Source: Sphingomonas sp. CBMAI 2297 (GTDB lineage: Bacteria > Pseudomonadota > Alphaproteobacteria > Sphingomonadales > Sphingomonadaceae). Taken from it: a stretch of 64,000 bases of DNA. Below the pieces are notes generated by a model that was not told the DNA's origin, made no database searches, and was given only the letters and a program-made list of their open reading frames with translations. Both the position numbers and the translations under genes were made by a program. Positions 38,269 through 47,980 of this stretch are shown one piece after another. The stretch lies in the NCBI RefSeq assembly GCF_029870595.1, contig NZ_JAPDIR010000001.1, positions 476,914-540,913 of the forward strand, in the 5' to 3' direction. Positions within the stretch are counted from its first letter, which is position 1; each line of letters opens with the position of its first letter.

Positions 38269-38625
38269 TCAGGCGGTTTCGCGGTCGAACAATTCCCGGG
38301 CGTCGAGGCCGAGTAGCGCGATATGCTCCTTCACGCGCGGCCAATAGCCGGTGAGGAAGCGCTCGCGCTCGGCGATCCGCAGCTTCTCCACCGCGCCCGG
38401 CAGCACGAACATGCCGACGCCGCGACGCACCTCGACATAGCCGTCGTCCTGGAAGCTCTGATAGGCCTTGGCCACCGTGAGCGGATTCGCGCCGTGCTCG
38501 GCCGCCAGCGCGCGCACCGACGGAAGCTGATCCCCTGCCCGGTATTGCCCGCGCAGGATCGCCGCGGCGATGCTGGCGCGCAGCTTGAGGTAGACCGGGC
38601 TGTCCTCATGCTCTAGCGCTGTCAT
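38269..38625 (-). CDS. GntR-family regulator, short YtrA type
   Basis: A 118-residue regulator consisting of a GntR winged helix (SPVYLKLRASIAAAILRGQY, QLPSVRALAAEHGANPLTVA, GYVEVRRGVGMFV) and a short helical tail instead of a ligand domain, the YtrA subfamily layout. Such regulators usually control an adjacent membrane-protein or ABC operon; here the M50-like gene follows at 8 bases. ATG 38625 is chosen; GTG 38640 and TTG 38643 are in frame and none has a strong ribosome site. Confidence 0.87.
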   Translation of the reverse strand: MTALEHEDSPVYLKLRASIAAAILRGQYRAGDQLPSVRALAAEHGANPLTVAKAYQSFQDDGYVEVRRGVGMFVLPGAVEKLRIAERERFLTGYWPRVKEHIALLGLDARELFDRETA

Positions 38626-38643
38626 GCTGCGATAATACACCAA

Positions 38644-39243
38644 TCAGGCGTCGGGTCCATACCCCGGATTCCACGTATGTACGATTTCGGACAGTAGGGG
38701 CCGCGGGCGCTCCTCCAGCGGCAGGGCGGGGGTGCCGATGAAGACGAATCCGGCGATCTTCTGCGGTGCGTTCCCGAACAGGTCGCGCACCGCGTCCGAA
38801 TAGGCGGCCCAGCCGGTGATCCAGGCGCCGGCGAAGCCCATGGCGTGCGCGGCGTGGAGCAGGTTCATGCAGGCGGCGCCCGCGGAGAGCTCCTGCTCCC
38901 AGGCCGGGATCTTGTGCGGCACCACGGGCGCGGAGAGCACCACCACCAGCGCGGGCGCCTGGCTGGCGAACTGAAGCGCCGCCTCCTCGTCGCGTGCCGT
39001 GCAGTCGGGCTTCTCGCTACGCAATATCGCGACGAGCCGCTCGCCCAGCGCGGCCCGCGCCGCCGGGGGCACGATCACGAAGCGCCAGGGGAAGAGCTTG
39101 CCATGATCGGGCGTGCGTGCGGCGATCCCGATCATCGCCTCGAGCTGCTCGGGGCGGGGCCCGGGCCCGGCCATGTCGCGCGGCTTGCCCGAGCGGCGGG
39201 TGCGGAGGAGCGAGAGCGGGGTGGAGGTGTCGTTGAAGGCCAT
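38644..39243 (-). CDS. Nitroreductase-family flavoprotein
   Basis: FMN-dependent NAD(P)H oxidoreductase of 199 residues. The N-terminal RRSGKPRDMAGPGP and TPDHGKLFPWRFVIV form the flavin site, and a mid-protein ELSAGAACMNLLHAAHAMGF is the dimer helix. It resembles the short YdjA/NfnB-type enzymes. The electron acceptor is unknown. It lies immediately upstream of the GntR gene on the same strand. Confidence 0.88.
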   Translation of the reverse strand: MAFNDTSTPLSLLRTRRSGKPRDMAGPGPRPEQLEAMIGIAARTPDHGKLFPWRFVIVPPAARAALGERLVAILRSEKPDCTARDEEAALQFASQAPALVVVLSAPVVPHKIPAWEQELSAGAACMNLLHAAHAMGFAGAWITGWAAYSDAVRDLFGNAPQKIAGFVFIGTPALPLEERPRPLLSEIVHTWNPGYGPDA

Positions 39244-39375
39244 GGGGCGCATCTAGGGTCGGCTTGCGGGCGCGCCAAGCCGTGGAGTGCGATCGAAACG
39301 GTGGTAAAACGATTCGACTGCCCAATGGTTCGGCGGGAAGCTCGCCGCCGGAAGCCGGTATCGAGGAGGAAGGGC

Positions 39376-39648
39376 ATGACCGAGGGCGAGGCGCTGGTTG
39401 CGGATCCGCGTTATCCGCAGGCCGGCAGGATCAAGGCCGTCACCTGGCTGGACGCAACCTCGGGCGTGATCACTCTCAATGGACCGCTCAGGACGCCATA
39501 TCGGCAATTCGCGATAGCGGCCACCGTCTTTGCCGTCAGCAGGGCCAGCAGCGGTGCCAGACGGTTCGAGTTCTCCTATAGCGGCGGGCGATCGCCGGAT
39601 CACATTCGCGGCCTGCTGAAGGTGGGCGCCACCATCGTGCTCCAATAG
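39376..39648 (+). CDS. Unknown 90-residue protein
   Basis: Not recognised. The ATG has an excellent GGAGGAAGG ribosome site, so the gene looks real. The protein has no signal or membrane segment. It is rich in short strands (VTWLDATSGVITLNGPL, RRFEFSYSGGRSPD, LLKVGATIVLQ), consistent with a small beta-barrel. It is divergent from the nitroreductase and upstream of the peptide transporter by 156 bases. Confidence 0.68.
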   Translation: MTEGEALVADPRYPQAGRIKAVTWLDATSGVITLNGPLRTPYRQFAIAATVFAVSRASSGARRFEFSYSGGRSPDHIRGLLKVGATIVLQ

Positions 39649-39804
39649 AGCGGGCTCGCATGTCAGCGCGTTGCTCCGATGCGCGCCGTCCGGGGATGCT
39701 GCGCACAACGGCCCATGCTTTACAGCCGCTTCATTCCGTCTAGTTTGGCCGCCCATGCGCCGGGTCCATGACCCGGAACCGATATCTAAAGGGCAATAAA
39801 CCGC

Positions 39805-41601
39805 ATGGTCGAAACTCCAACCGCCGACAGTCCGGCAGAACCGGACATCACCCACGTCAATCCCGCCGCGGAGAAGACGTGGTTCGGGCATCCCCGTCAG
39901 CTGGCGCGCATGTTCACCACCGAGATGTGGGAGCGCTTCGGCTATTACGGCATGCGCGCGCTGCTGACGCTCTACCTCACGCAGCATTTCATGTTCGGCG
40001 ACCGCGAGGCGACCGGCCTTTATGGCGGCTATACCGCCCTCGTCTATCTCACCCCGCTGATCGGCGGCTATCTGGCCGACCAGTATCTGGGCTCGAAGCG
40101 TGCGGTGAAGTTCGGCGCGATCATCATGTCGCTCGGCTATCTGATCCTCTGCTTCGGCGGGCCCACCGCCAAGCCGCATGCGACGATCGACGGCCAGCGC
40201 TACGAAGTCTCGATCGGCAAGTCGGCGGAGGGCAAGGAAGTCCGCTACGTAGTCGACGGCGCGAAGAAGCTCGAGATCAAGGGCAATGACGACGGCACCG
40301 TCGACCTGCTCGATGCAGGCGCCGTCGCCCGCAAGGTCGAGAAGGGCAGCTTCGAATCCGGCGCGGACCGCAACGCCTTCTACGTGATGGTGATGCTGAT
40401 CGCGCTGTCGATGGTGTCGGTGGGCAACGGCTTCTTCAAGCCGAACATCTCCACCATGGTCGGCGAACTCTACGAGCAGGGCGACCGACGACGCGACAGC
40501 GGCTTCACCATCTTCTACATGGGCATCAACACCGGCTCGCTCTTCTCGCAGATCCTCTGCCCCTGGCTCGCCGTGGCCTATGGCTGGAGCTGGGGCTTCG
40601 GCCTTGCCGCGATCGGCATGATGATCTCCTGGGCGCTGATCCAGTTCAACGGCGGCAAGCTCGACGGCTATGGCGAGCCGCCGGCCAAGCCGGGCGTGAA
40701 CGCGCAGCAATGGATCATCTATGCGGTGGCGCTCTGCGTCGTGCCGCTCTTCTACCTGCTCTACGTCAACCTGATGCACTCGGCCGCGCCCGCCGCGGGT
40801 TCCGGCTTCCTCGGCTATGTCGCGTCGCTGCCGCTGATGGGCAAGCTGCTGTTCGGCTCGTTCCTGCTCGGCGTGCCGGCGATCCTGGTCTGGTCGTTCC
40901 TCGCGGGCAGCAGGACCGAGTTCCAGATGATGCTGGCGGCGATGGTGCTGATCGTCTTCAACGTGGTGTTCTGGACGCTGTTCGAGCAGGCGGGCTCGTC
41001 GCTCACCCTGTTCGCGGACCGCAACACCGATCTCTCCGTGTTCGGGCTGTTCACCATCACCGCGGGCCAGACCCAGTTCTTCAACGCGGCTTTCATCGTG
41101 CTGCTCGCGCCGTTCATGTCGATGCTGTGGACCGCGCTGGCGAAGCGCGGGCTGGAGCCGTCGATCCCGGTCAAGTTCGGCATCGCGCTGATCGGCGTGG
41201 CGGCGGGCTTCCTGCTGCTCGTCTGGGGTTCCCGCTATGCCGATGCCAATTTCCAGGTGGGCATCTGGTGGCTGGCCGGCCTCTATTTCATCCACTCTTT
41301 CGCCGAGCTGTGCATCTCGCCGGTCGGCCTGTCGATGATCACCAAGCTGTCGATCGCGCGCGTGGTCGGGCTGATGATGGGCGTGTGGTTCCTGTCGATC
41401 TCGGTGGCGCAATATTTCGCCGGCGTGATCGCGCAGTTCGCCAGCGTCGACACGGTGGGTGGCCAGGTGACCAACCTCAAGACCAGCCTCACCGTCTATG
41501 TCGACGTGTTCACCACCATCTCGATCGCGGCGATCCTCCTCGGCGTGCTGCTCCTGCTGCTGAGCTGGCCGCTGAAATACTGGATGCACGGCGTGAAATA
41601 A
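39805..41601 (+). CDS. POT/PTR-family proton:oligopeptide transporter
   Basis: Inner-membrane proton-coupled di/tripeptide importer of 598 residues with 12-14 helices. The family motif TTEMWERFGYYGMRALL (ExxER at 40-44) is at the start and KPNISTMVG follows helix 4. A hydrophilic insertion of about 68 residues (about 119-187) lies between helices 3 and 4, longer than in E. coli DtpA. GC-rich stop-free frames on the opposite strand are shadows. A strong hairpin terminator follows about 50 bases downstream. Confidence 0.93.
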   Translation: MVETPTADSPAEPDITHVNPAAEKTWFGHPRQLARMFTTEMWERFGYYGMRALLTLYLTQHFMFGDREATGLYGGYTALVYLTPLIGGYLADQYLGSKRAVKFGAIIMSLGYLILCFGGPTAKPHATIDGQRYEVSIGKSAEGKEVRYVVDGAKKLEIKGNDDGTVDLLDAGAVARKVEKGSFESGADRNAFYVMVMLIALSMVSVGNGFFKPNISTMVGELYEQGDRRRDSGFTIFYMGINTGSLFSQILCPWLAVAYGWSWGFGLAAIGMMISWALIQFNGGKLDGYGEPPAKPGVNAQQWIIYAVALCVVPLFYLLYVNLMHSAAPAAGSGFLGYVASLPLMGKLLFGSFLLGVPAILVWSFLAGSRTEFQMMLAAMVLIVFNVVFWTLFEQAGSSLTLFADRNTDLSVFGLFTITAGQTQFFNAAFIVLLAPFMSMLWTALAKRGLEPSIPVKFGIALIGVAAGFLLLVWGSRYADANFQVGIWWLAGLYFIHSFAELCISPVGLSMITKLSIARVVGLMMGVWFLSISVAQYFAGVIAQFASVDTVGGQVTNLKTSLTVYVDVFTTISIAAILLGVLLLLLSWPLKYWMHGVK

Positions 41602-41651
41602 GCGCCGCGCATTCCGCGCAAAGGAAAAGGGCCCGCGCATGAGCGCAAACG

Positions 41652-41682
41652 AAAAGGGGGAGCGGCGACGCTCCCCCTTTTT
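41652..41682. terminator. Strong bidirectional terminator
   Basis: AAAAGGGGGAGCG-gcga-CGCTCCCCCTTTTT: a 13-bp stem with A and T tracts on the two sides, so it works in both directions. It ends the POT transporter transcript and, from the other side, the small 38-residue ORF. Confidence 0.93.
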
Positions 41683-41703
41683 GCGTGTGCTGGCGGCGCC
41701 CGG

Positions 41704-41820
41704 TCAGGCGGCGAGGCGCAGCTCGACCTGCTCGTCGGCGACGGGGCGGGGCGCCGGAACGGCGACCGGCAGCGTGACTTCGCGGCGAGCGGCGAGGAAG
41801 AGCGAGATAAGCGAGAACAT
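41704..41820 (-). CDS. Small unrecognised protein (38 aa)
   Basis: Too short for routine gene calling, but well supported. The ATG at 41820 is preceded by GAGGG 8 bases upstream, nearly every third codon position is G or C, and a strong terminator begins 21 bases after the stop. The protein starts with a hydrophobic stretch MFSLISLFLAA, then RREVTLPVAVPAPRPVADE and an acidic/basic tail ending ELRLAA. It could be a small membrane-associated protein. Upstream lie three palindromes, so it is probably regulated on its own. Confidence 0.62.
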   Translation of the reverse strand: MFSLISLFLAARREVTLPVAVPAPRPVADEQVELRLAA

Positions 41821-41846
41821 CGTGAAACCCTCATGCGTGCATGCTT

Positions 41847-41861
41847 TGCTGCGATGCAGCA
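41847..41861. promoter_or_regulatory. Palindrome TGCTGC-N3-GCAGCA, PhaR-like site
   Basis: Perfect inverted repeat 26 bases upstream of the 38-residue gene start. It contains CTGC-N3-GCAG, the pattern reported for the polyhydroxyalkanoate regulator PhaR in alphaproteobacteria. Assignment to PhaR is inference from the pattern only. Confidence 0.5.
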
Positions 41862-41879
41862 TCGAGCAAATGGGTCAGG

Positions 41880-41896
41880 GTTGCGCTTTGCGCAAC
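41880..41896. promoter_or_regulatory. Palindrome GTTGCGC-TTT-GCGCAAC
   Basis: Perfect 7-bp inverted repeat with a 3-base centre, about 60 bases upstream of the 38-residue gene. It is a probable operator; it shares GTTGC/GCAAC half-sites with the next palindrome. Confidence 0.5.
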
Positions 41897-41916
41897 TGCA
41901 ATGGGTTGGGGAGTGA

Positions 41917-41933
41917 GTTGCAGGAAGTGCAAC
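41917..41933. promoter_or_regulatory. Palindrome GTTGCA-N5-TGCAAC
   Basis: Perfect 6-bp inverted repeat with a 5-base centre, third of the palindromes upstream of the small gene. It lies 37 bases from the previous one and shares its GTTGC/GCAAC half-sites. Confidence 0.45.
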
Positions 41934-41948
41934 CATCTCTCCTTCGGC

Positions 41949-41969
41949 ATGCTGAACTCGTTTCAGCAT
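41949..41969. repeat. Short inverted repeat ATGCTGAA...TTCAGCAT
   Basis: ATGCTGAA and TTCAGCAT are perfect arms around CTCGT. I recall similar dispersed palindromes from sphingomonad intergenic DNA; only this copy was noticed in the window. Confidence 0.55.
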
Positions 41970-42031
41970 CCAACGCGCGATGGGCGGGGCGCTTGCGCTT
42001 CGTGCCTGTCGCTTGCCGATAGCTGGACCCC

Positions 42032-42261
42032 GAAACAAGTTGGCGCTTATCCCCTTGGGCCAAGGACACCCCATTCCGTCATCCCCGCGAAGGCGGGGAT
42101 CCAGGGCCAGGCGCGGCACAGGTGCAAGGAATTCCCGGCACTTCCGGAGAGCGTTCGCGCGGTGGCGCCGATATCCCGTAACTACCCTGGATCCCCGCCT
42201 GCGCGGGGATGACGGCGATCGGGCACTCCTTGTCTTTACGGGATAAGCGCCAACTTGTTTC
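42032..42261. repeat. Nested inverted-repeat element of about 230 bp (MITE-like)
   Basis: Outer 22-base arms (42032-42053 and 42240-42261) are perfect inverted copies with the core AACAAGTTGGCGCTTATCCC. Inside lie a second inverted pair, 42078-42105 and 42186-42213 (27 of 28 matching), built on the GTCATCCCCGC palindrome family. No ORF is seen inside. The layout is that of a non-autonomous palindromic element or paired REP sequence. Confidence 0.8.
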
Positions 42262-42298
42262 AGGGCGACGGGGGAGCGGGGGATCCCGTCTGGCTTCG

Positions 42299-42970
42299 TT
42301 ACCGCTTCCGCCCGAACCAGATCACGTGCCGCGGCCCCTTGCCGTTGCTGCGCGCGCGGACCGCGACTTCCTCCACCTGGAAGCCGGTATCCTTCATGCG
42401 CCGGGCAAAGGCGTTGTCGGGCGCGGCGGACCAGACCGCCAGCACGCCGCCGGGCCTGAGCGCCTCCCATTGCTTCTGCAGCCCGCGCGGCGAATAGAGC
42501 CGGTCGTTGGCGTCGCGGGTCAGCCCGTCCGGGCCGTTGTCGACGTCGAGCAGGATCGCGTCATACGTCGCGCGCGCGCGGCCGATCACCGCGGCGACGT
42601 CGTCGAGCACCACGTCGACGCGCGGATCGTCGAGGCAGCCGGCGGCCAGCTCGGCCATCGGCCCCTTCGCCCATGCGATGATCTCCGGCACCAGCTCGGC
42701 GACGGTCAGCCTGGCGTCCGGGCCCAGCGCCGCCTGCGCCGCGCGCAGGGTGAAGCCCATCCCATAGCCGCCGATCAGCAGATGCGGCGCCGCGCCGTCG
42801 AGCCGTTCGCAGCTCATCACCGCCAGCGCTTCCTCCGAGCCGCTCATCCGGCTCGACATCAGCTCGTTGCGATCGAGCACGATCATGAAGTCGCGCCCGC
42901 GGCGGAACAGGCGCAGCGCCTCGCCCCCGCCGGGGACGATCGCGGTGTCGATGAGTTCGCGTGGAGTCAT
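42299..42970 (-). CDS. Spermidine-synthase-like SAM-dependent methyltransferase fold protein
   Basis: A 223-residue Rossmann-fold protein resembling polyamine aminopropyltransferases. HLLIGGYGMGFTLRAA corresponds to the nucleotide loop, LTVAELVPEIIAWAKG to the acidic strand end, and YDAILLDVDNGPDGL to the catalytic Asp region. It lacks the N-terminal beta domain of true spermidine synthases, so a methyltransferase role is as likely. ATG 42970 follows AAAGGGG. It stands alone between a repeat element and the M13 peptidase. Confidence 0.75.
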   Translation of the reverse strand: MTPRELIDTAIVPGGGEALRLFRRGRDFMIVLDRNELMSSRMSGSEEALAVMSCERLDGAAPHLLIGGYGMGFTLRAAQAALGPDARLTVAELVPEIIAWAKGPMAELAAGCLDDPRVDVVLDDVAAVIGRARATYDAILLDVDNGPDGLTRDANDRLYSPRGLQKQWEALRPGGVLAVWSAAPDNAFARRMKDTGFQVEEVAVRARSNGKGPRHVIWFGRKR

Positions 42971-43214
42971 GCGCCCCTTTGCCGCGCCCGGCCATGCGGT
43001 TGCAATGTAGGATTTCGTCCGATCTGCTGTCGGCGGCCGGCGCGCTGCCCGGCCGCTCTTTGAAGCCGTTGGAAAGATAGGATCAGCCGCGCGCAACGAT
43101 ATTGCGCCGGCACCCGGGCCGCCGCGCTCGCCATATGTCGGGACCTTTCGTGACTTTCCGCCGCCCGGGGCGCGCCGTTGCCCGAGTCGCGGGAACGCGC
43201 ATGTAGGAAAACGA

Positions 43215-43244
43215 AAACGGCCCGGCATCGCTGCCGGGCCGTTT
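43215..43244 (-). terminator. Terminator downstream of the M13 peptidase gene
   Basis: AAACGGCCCGGCA-tcgc-TGCCGGGCCGTTT, a 13-bp perfect stem, followed on the minus strand by TCGTTTTCC. It starts 21 bases past the M13 peptidase stop and also faces the gap before the methyltransferase-like gene. Confidence 0.85.
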
Positions 43245-43265
43245 CCTTCGGCGAAGCCCGAGGGC

Positions 43266-45296
43266 TTACCAGATGTGCACGCGCTGCGCGGGCGCGAGAT
43301 ACAGCTTGTCGCCCGGCTGGATGTTGAACGCCTTGTACCAGGCATCGACGTTGCGGACGATGCCGTTGACGCGGAACATCGCCGGCGAGTGCGGGTCGGT
43401 CAGCGCCAGCTGGCGGGCGGTGCCCTCGCGCAGCTTGGTCTGCCAGGCCTGGGCATAGGCCAGGAAGAAGCGCTGGTCGCCGGTCAGCCCGCCGATCACC
43501 GGCGCCTTGCCATGCTCGGCCTGATAGCGCTGATAGGCGCCGTACGCCGCCTCGACGCCGCCCAGGTCGCCGATATTCTCGCCCAGCGTCAGCGCGCCCT
43601 GCACATGGGTGCCCGGCACGGCCTCATAGGCGTCATATTGAGTCGAGAGCGCCTTGGTGCGGTCGCCGAACGCCTTCTTGGCGCCGTCGGTCCACCAGTT
43701 CTCGAACTTGCCCGTGGGGCCGAACTGGCTGCCCTGGTCGTCGAAGCCATGGCCCATCTCATGGCCGATGATCGCGCCGATCGCGCCATAGTTCACGGCC
43801 GCATCGGCATTGGGATCGAAGAAGGGCGGCTGCAGGATCGCGGCCGGGAAGGTGATCTGGTTGGAGAGCGGGTTGTAATAGGCGTTCACCGTCTGCGGAG
43901 TCATGTCCCACAGGGTGCGGTCGACCGGCTTGGGGAAGCGCGACAGCTCGAGTTCGTGCTGGAACTCGCCCGAACGCATCGCATTGCCGAGCAGGTCGCC
44001 GCGGACGACCTTGAACGACGAATAGTCGATATACTTGTCCGGATGGCCGATGCGCGGCTCGAAGGCGGCAAGCTTGGCGAGCGCCTTCTGCTTGGTCCCC
44101 TCGTCCATCCAGGTCGAGGCGGCGATGCGCTCCTTGTACGAGGCGCGCAGATTCTCGATCAGCTCGGCCATCTGCTTCTCGGCCGCGGGCGGATAATATT
44201 TCGAGACGTAGATTGCGCCGACCGCCTCGCCGAGCGCGCCGTTGACCAGCTGCACGCCGCGCTTCCAGCGCTCGCGCTGCACCTTCACGCCCGACAGCGT
44301 CTGCGAATAGAAGGCGAAGCGGGTGTCGTCGAAGGCCTTGGGCAGGAACTGCGCATGATCGCTGACGAAGCGATAGGCGAGATAGTCCTTCCAGGCCTGG
44401 AGCGGGGTGGCGGTCATCAGCTTGCCGAGGGCGGTGACGGCGGTGTTCTGCGTCATCAGCACCTTGGGCGAGCTCTCGAGACCGGCGGTCTTGAGCATCA
44501 GCGCCCAGTTGAAGTCGGGCGCCTTGGCCTTGAGGCCGGCCAGCGTCTGCGGGTCGTTGAGCTTGGCGATGTCGCGGCTCTCGGCCGGCGACCACTGGAC
44601 CTTGGCCATCGCGGTCTCGAGCGCGACGATCGCATCGGCCTTGGCGGCGGCATCGGGGATGCCCGCCAGCTCCTGGATCTTCTGGACATAGGCGCGATAG
44701 GCCTTGCGGAAGGCATCGTATTTCTCGCCTTCGAGCAGGTAATAGTCGCGCGGCATGCCCAGGCCGCCCTGGCCGGTGACCGCGGTGTAATGCGTCGGAT
44801 CGGCAAGGTCGGGGATGATCCCCAGCTCGACCGGCGAGGCATAGCCGACGGTGGCGAACAGCACCTGCAGCGCGTCGAGGTCCTTCACGCCGTTGATCCT
44901 GGCGAGATAGGGCTTGAGCGGCGCGGTGCCGAGCTTCTCGATGCCGGCCTCGTCCATCCAGCTGGCGTAGAAATCGCCGACCTGCCTGCCCGAGGCGCCA
45001 TAGGCCGAGGGGTTCTTCGCCATGTCGTCGAGGATCGCGCGGACATTCGCCTCGGCCTCGATCGAGAGCAGCGTGCCGAAGCCGGCCGAGGCGCGATCCG
45101 CGGCGATCTCGACGCGGTCGTTCCAGCCGCCGTTCGCGAAGGTCCAGAAATCGTCGCCCGGCTTCACGCTCGGCTTCTGCGCGGAAAGGTCGACGCCGAA
45201 GCTGCCATATTTCGGCTTGGCGGTCTGCGCCATCGCCGGCGAGACGGCGAGCAGTGCCACGCCGGCGGCCAGACGCACCATGTTGCTGATCTTCAT
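43266..45296 (-). CDS. Exported M13-family zinc metallopeptidase (neprilysin/PepO type)
   Basis: A 676-residue gluzincin with a signal peptide (about 1-23). The zinc site is IIGHEMGHGFDD (H512, E513, H516) with the third ligand E573 in LGENIGDLGG. NAYYNPLSNQITFPAAILQPP upstream of the site and the late VRNVDAWYKAFN are family-typical. It cleaves short peptides, probably in the periplasm. ATG 45296 fits the signal peptide. A perfect terminator follows. Confidence 0.93.
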   Translation of the reverse strand: MKISNMVRLAAGVALLAVSPAMAQTAKPKYGSFGVDLSAQKPSVKPGDDFWTFANGGWNDRVEIAADRASAGFGTLLSIEAEANVRAILDDMAKNPSAYGASGRQVGDFYASWMDEAGIEKLGTAPLKPYLARINGVKDLDALQVLFATVGYASPVELGIIPDLADPTHYTAVTGQGGLGMPRDYYLLEGEKYDAFRKAYRAYVQKIQELAGIPDAAAKADAIVALETAMAKVQWSPAESRDIAKLNDPQTLAGLKAKAPDFNWALMLKTAGLESSPKVLMTQNTAVTALGKLMTATPLQAWKDYLAYRFVSDHAQFLPKAFDDTRFAFYSQTLSGVKVQRERWKRGVQLVNGALGEAVGAIYVSKYYPPAAEKQMAELIENLRASYKERIAASTWMDEGTKQKALAKLAAFEPRIGHPDKYIDYSSFKVVRGDLLGNAMRSGEFQHELELSRFPKPVDRTLWDMTPQTVNAYYNPLSNQITFPAAILQPPFFDPNADAAVNYGAIGAIIGHEMGHGFDDQGSQFGPTGKFENWWTDGAKKAFGDRTKALSTQYDAYEAVPGTHVQGALTLGENIGDLGGVEAAYGAYQRYQAEHGKAPVIGGLTGDQRFFLAYAQAWQTKLREGTARQLALTDPHSPAMFRVNGIVRNVDAWYKAFNIQPGDKLYLAPAQRVHIW

Positions 45297-45364
45297 GTTG
45301 AGGATTCCCCCGAAAGACTGTGTTAGCCGGATGTAACGCCGGGTAGTTACACTCGCAACGGGTT

Positions 45365-45879
45365 TCAGCTTCGCAATTCCTGTTCGTAGGCGGCCGTGAT
45401 CTCGGCGCCGAACGTGGCGAAGATCAGCTGGAGCCCAGGGTCCTCGGCCAGCGCCCGGCGCGCCTCGGCCACGGCGATCCTTGTCGCCGCCGCGATCGGA
45501 TAGCCATAGACGCCGCAGCTGATCGCCGGGAAGGCGAGCGTGCGGAAACCATGGGCGCGGGCGATCTCGAAGCAGCGGCGATAGCAGCTGGCGAGCAGTT
45601 CGGGCTCGCCCTTGCCGCCGCCTTGCCAGACCGGGCCGACGGTGTGGATGATGTGCCGGGCGGGGAGGCGATAGCCCTTGGTGAGCTTGGCGTCGCCGGT
45701 CTTGCAGCCGCCGAGCGACCGCAGCTTGCGGCACTCGTCGAGCAGTTCGGGCCCGGCCGCACGGTGGATCGCGCCGTCCACGCCCCCGCCGCCGAGCAGC
45801 GACGTGTTGGCGGCGTTGACGATCGCATCCACGTCGAGGCGGGTGATGTCCCCCGCGACGATCCGGATGCGATCCCCGC

Positions 45880-45883
<4 letters not shown>
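45365..45883 (-). CDS. Macrodomain protein, O-acetyl-ADP-ribose deacetylase type
   Basis: A 172-residue stand-alone macrodomain of the MacroD/YmdB type. The ligand loops [20 protein letters not shown] and [14 protein letters not shown] are clear. Members hydrolyse O-acetyl-ADP-ribose or remove ADP-ribose from proteins. It overlaps the acs stop (ATGA), so it is made with acetyl-CoA synthetase. Since sirtuin deacylation of Acs yields O-acetyl-ADP-ribose, the pairing is biochemically sensible. Confidence 0.9.
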
Positions 45884-47823
<1,940 letters not shown>

Positions 47824-47980
47824 CGCTACGGGCTCCTCATTTTATTGGCGTCTCTCTGCCCAAGCGCGGGCGCCGCGCCAAGCGCAGAATATGTTTCCGC
47901 GCATGATCCGGCATGAACCACGACAGACTGCGACAATATTCTTCTGGAACCGAAACGGCTTTGGAAACATCTAGAGTGCC

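Larger units (their letters stand above)
41821..42298. other. 478-base gene-free region
   Basis: No coding sequence recognised. It contains, from left to right, three inverted repeats ahead of the 38-residue gene (41847-41933), a short ATGCTGAA...TTCAGCAT repeat (41949-41969) and a nested inverted-repeat element (42032-42261). Together they account for most of the gap. Confidence 0.75.

Noticed and set aside
39253..41640. A 795-codon minus-strand open frame opposite the POT transporter and the 90-residue gene
   Set aside because: Sequence is His/Arg/Glu-rich low-complexity antisense; POT motifs on the other strand are unmistakable.
42032..42261. Possible CRISPR-like repeat array
   Set aside because: Only inverted, not direct, repeats; no regular spacers and no cas genes nearby.
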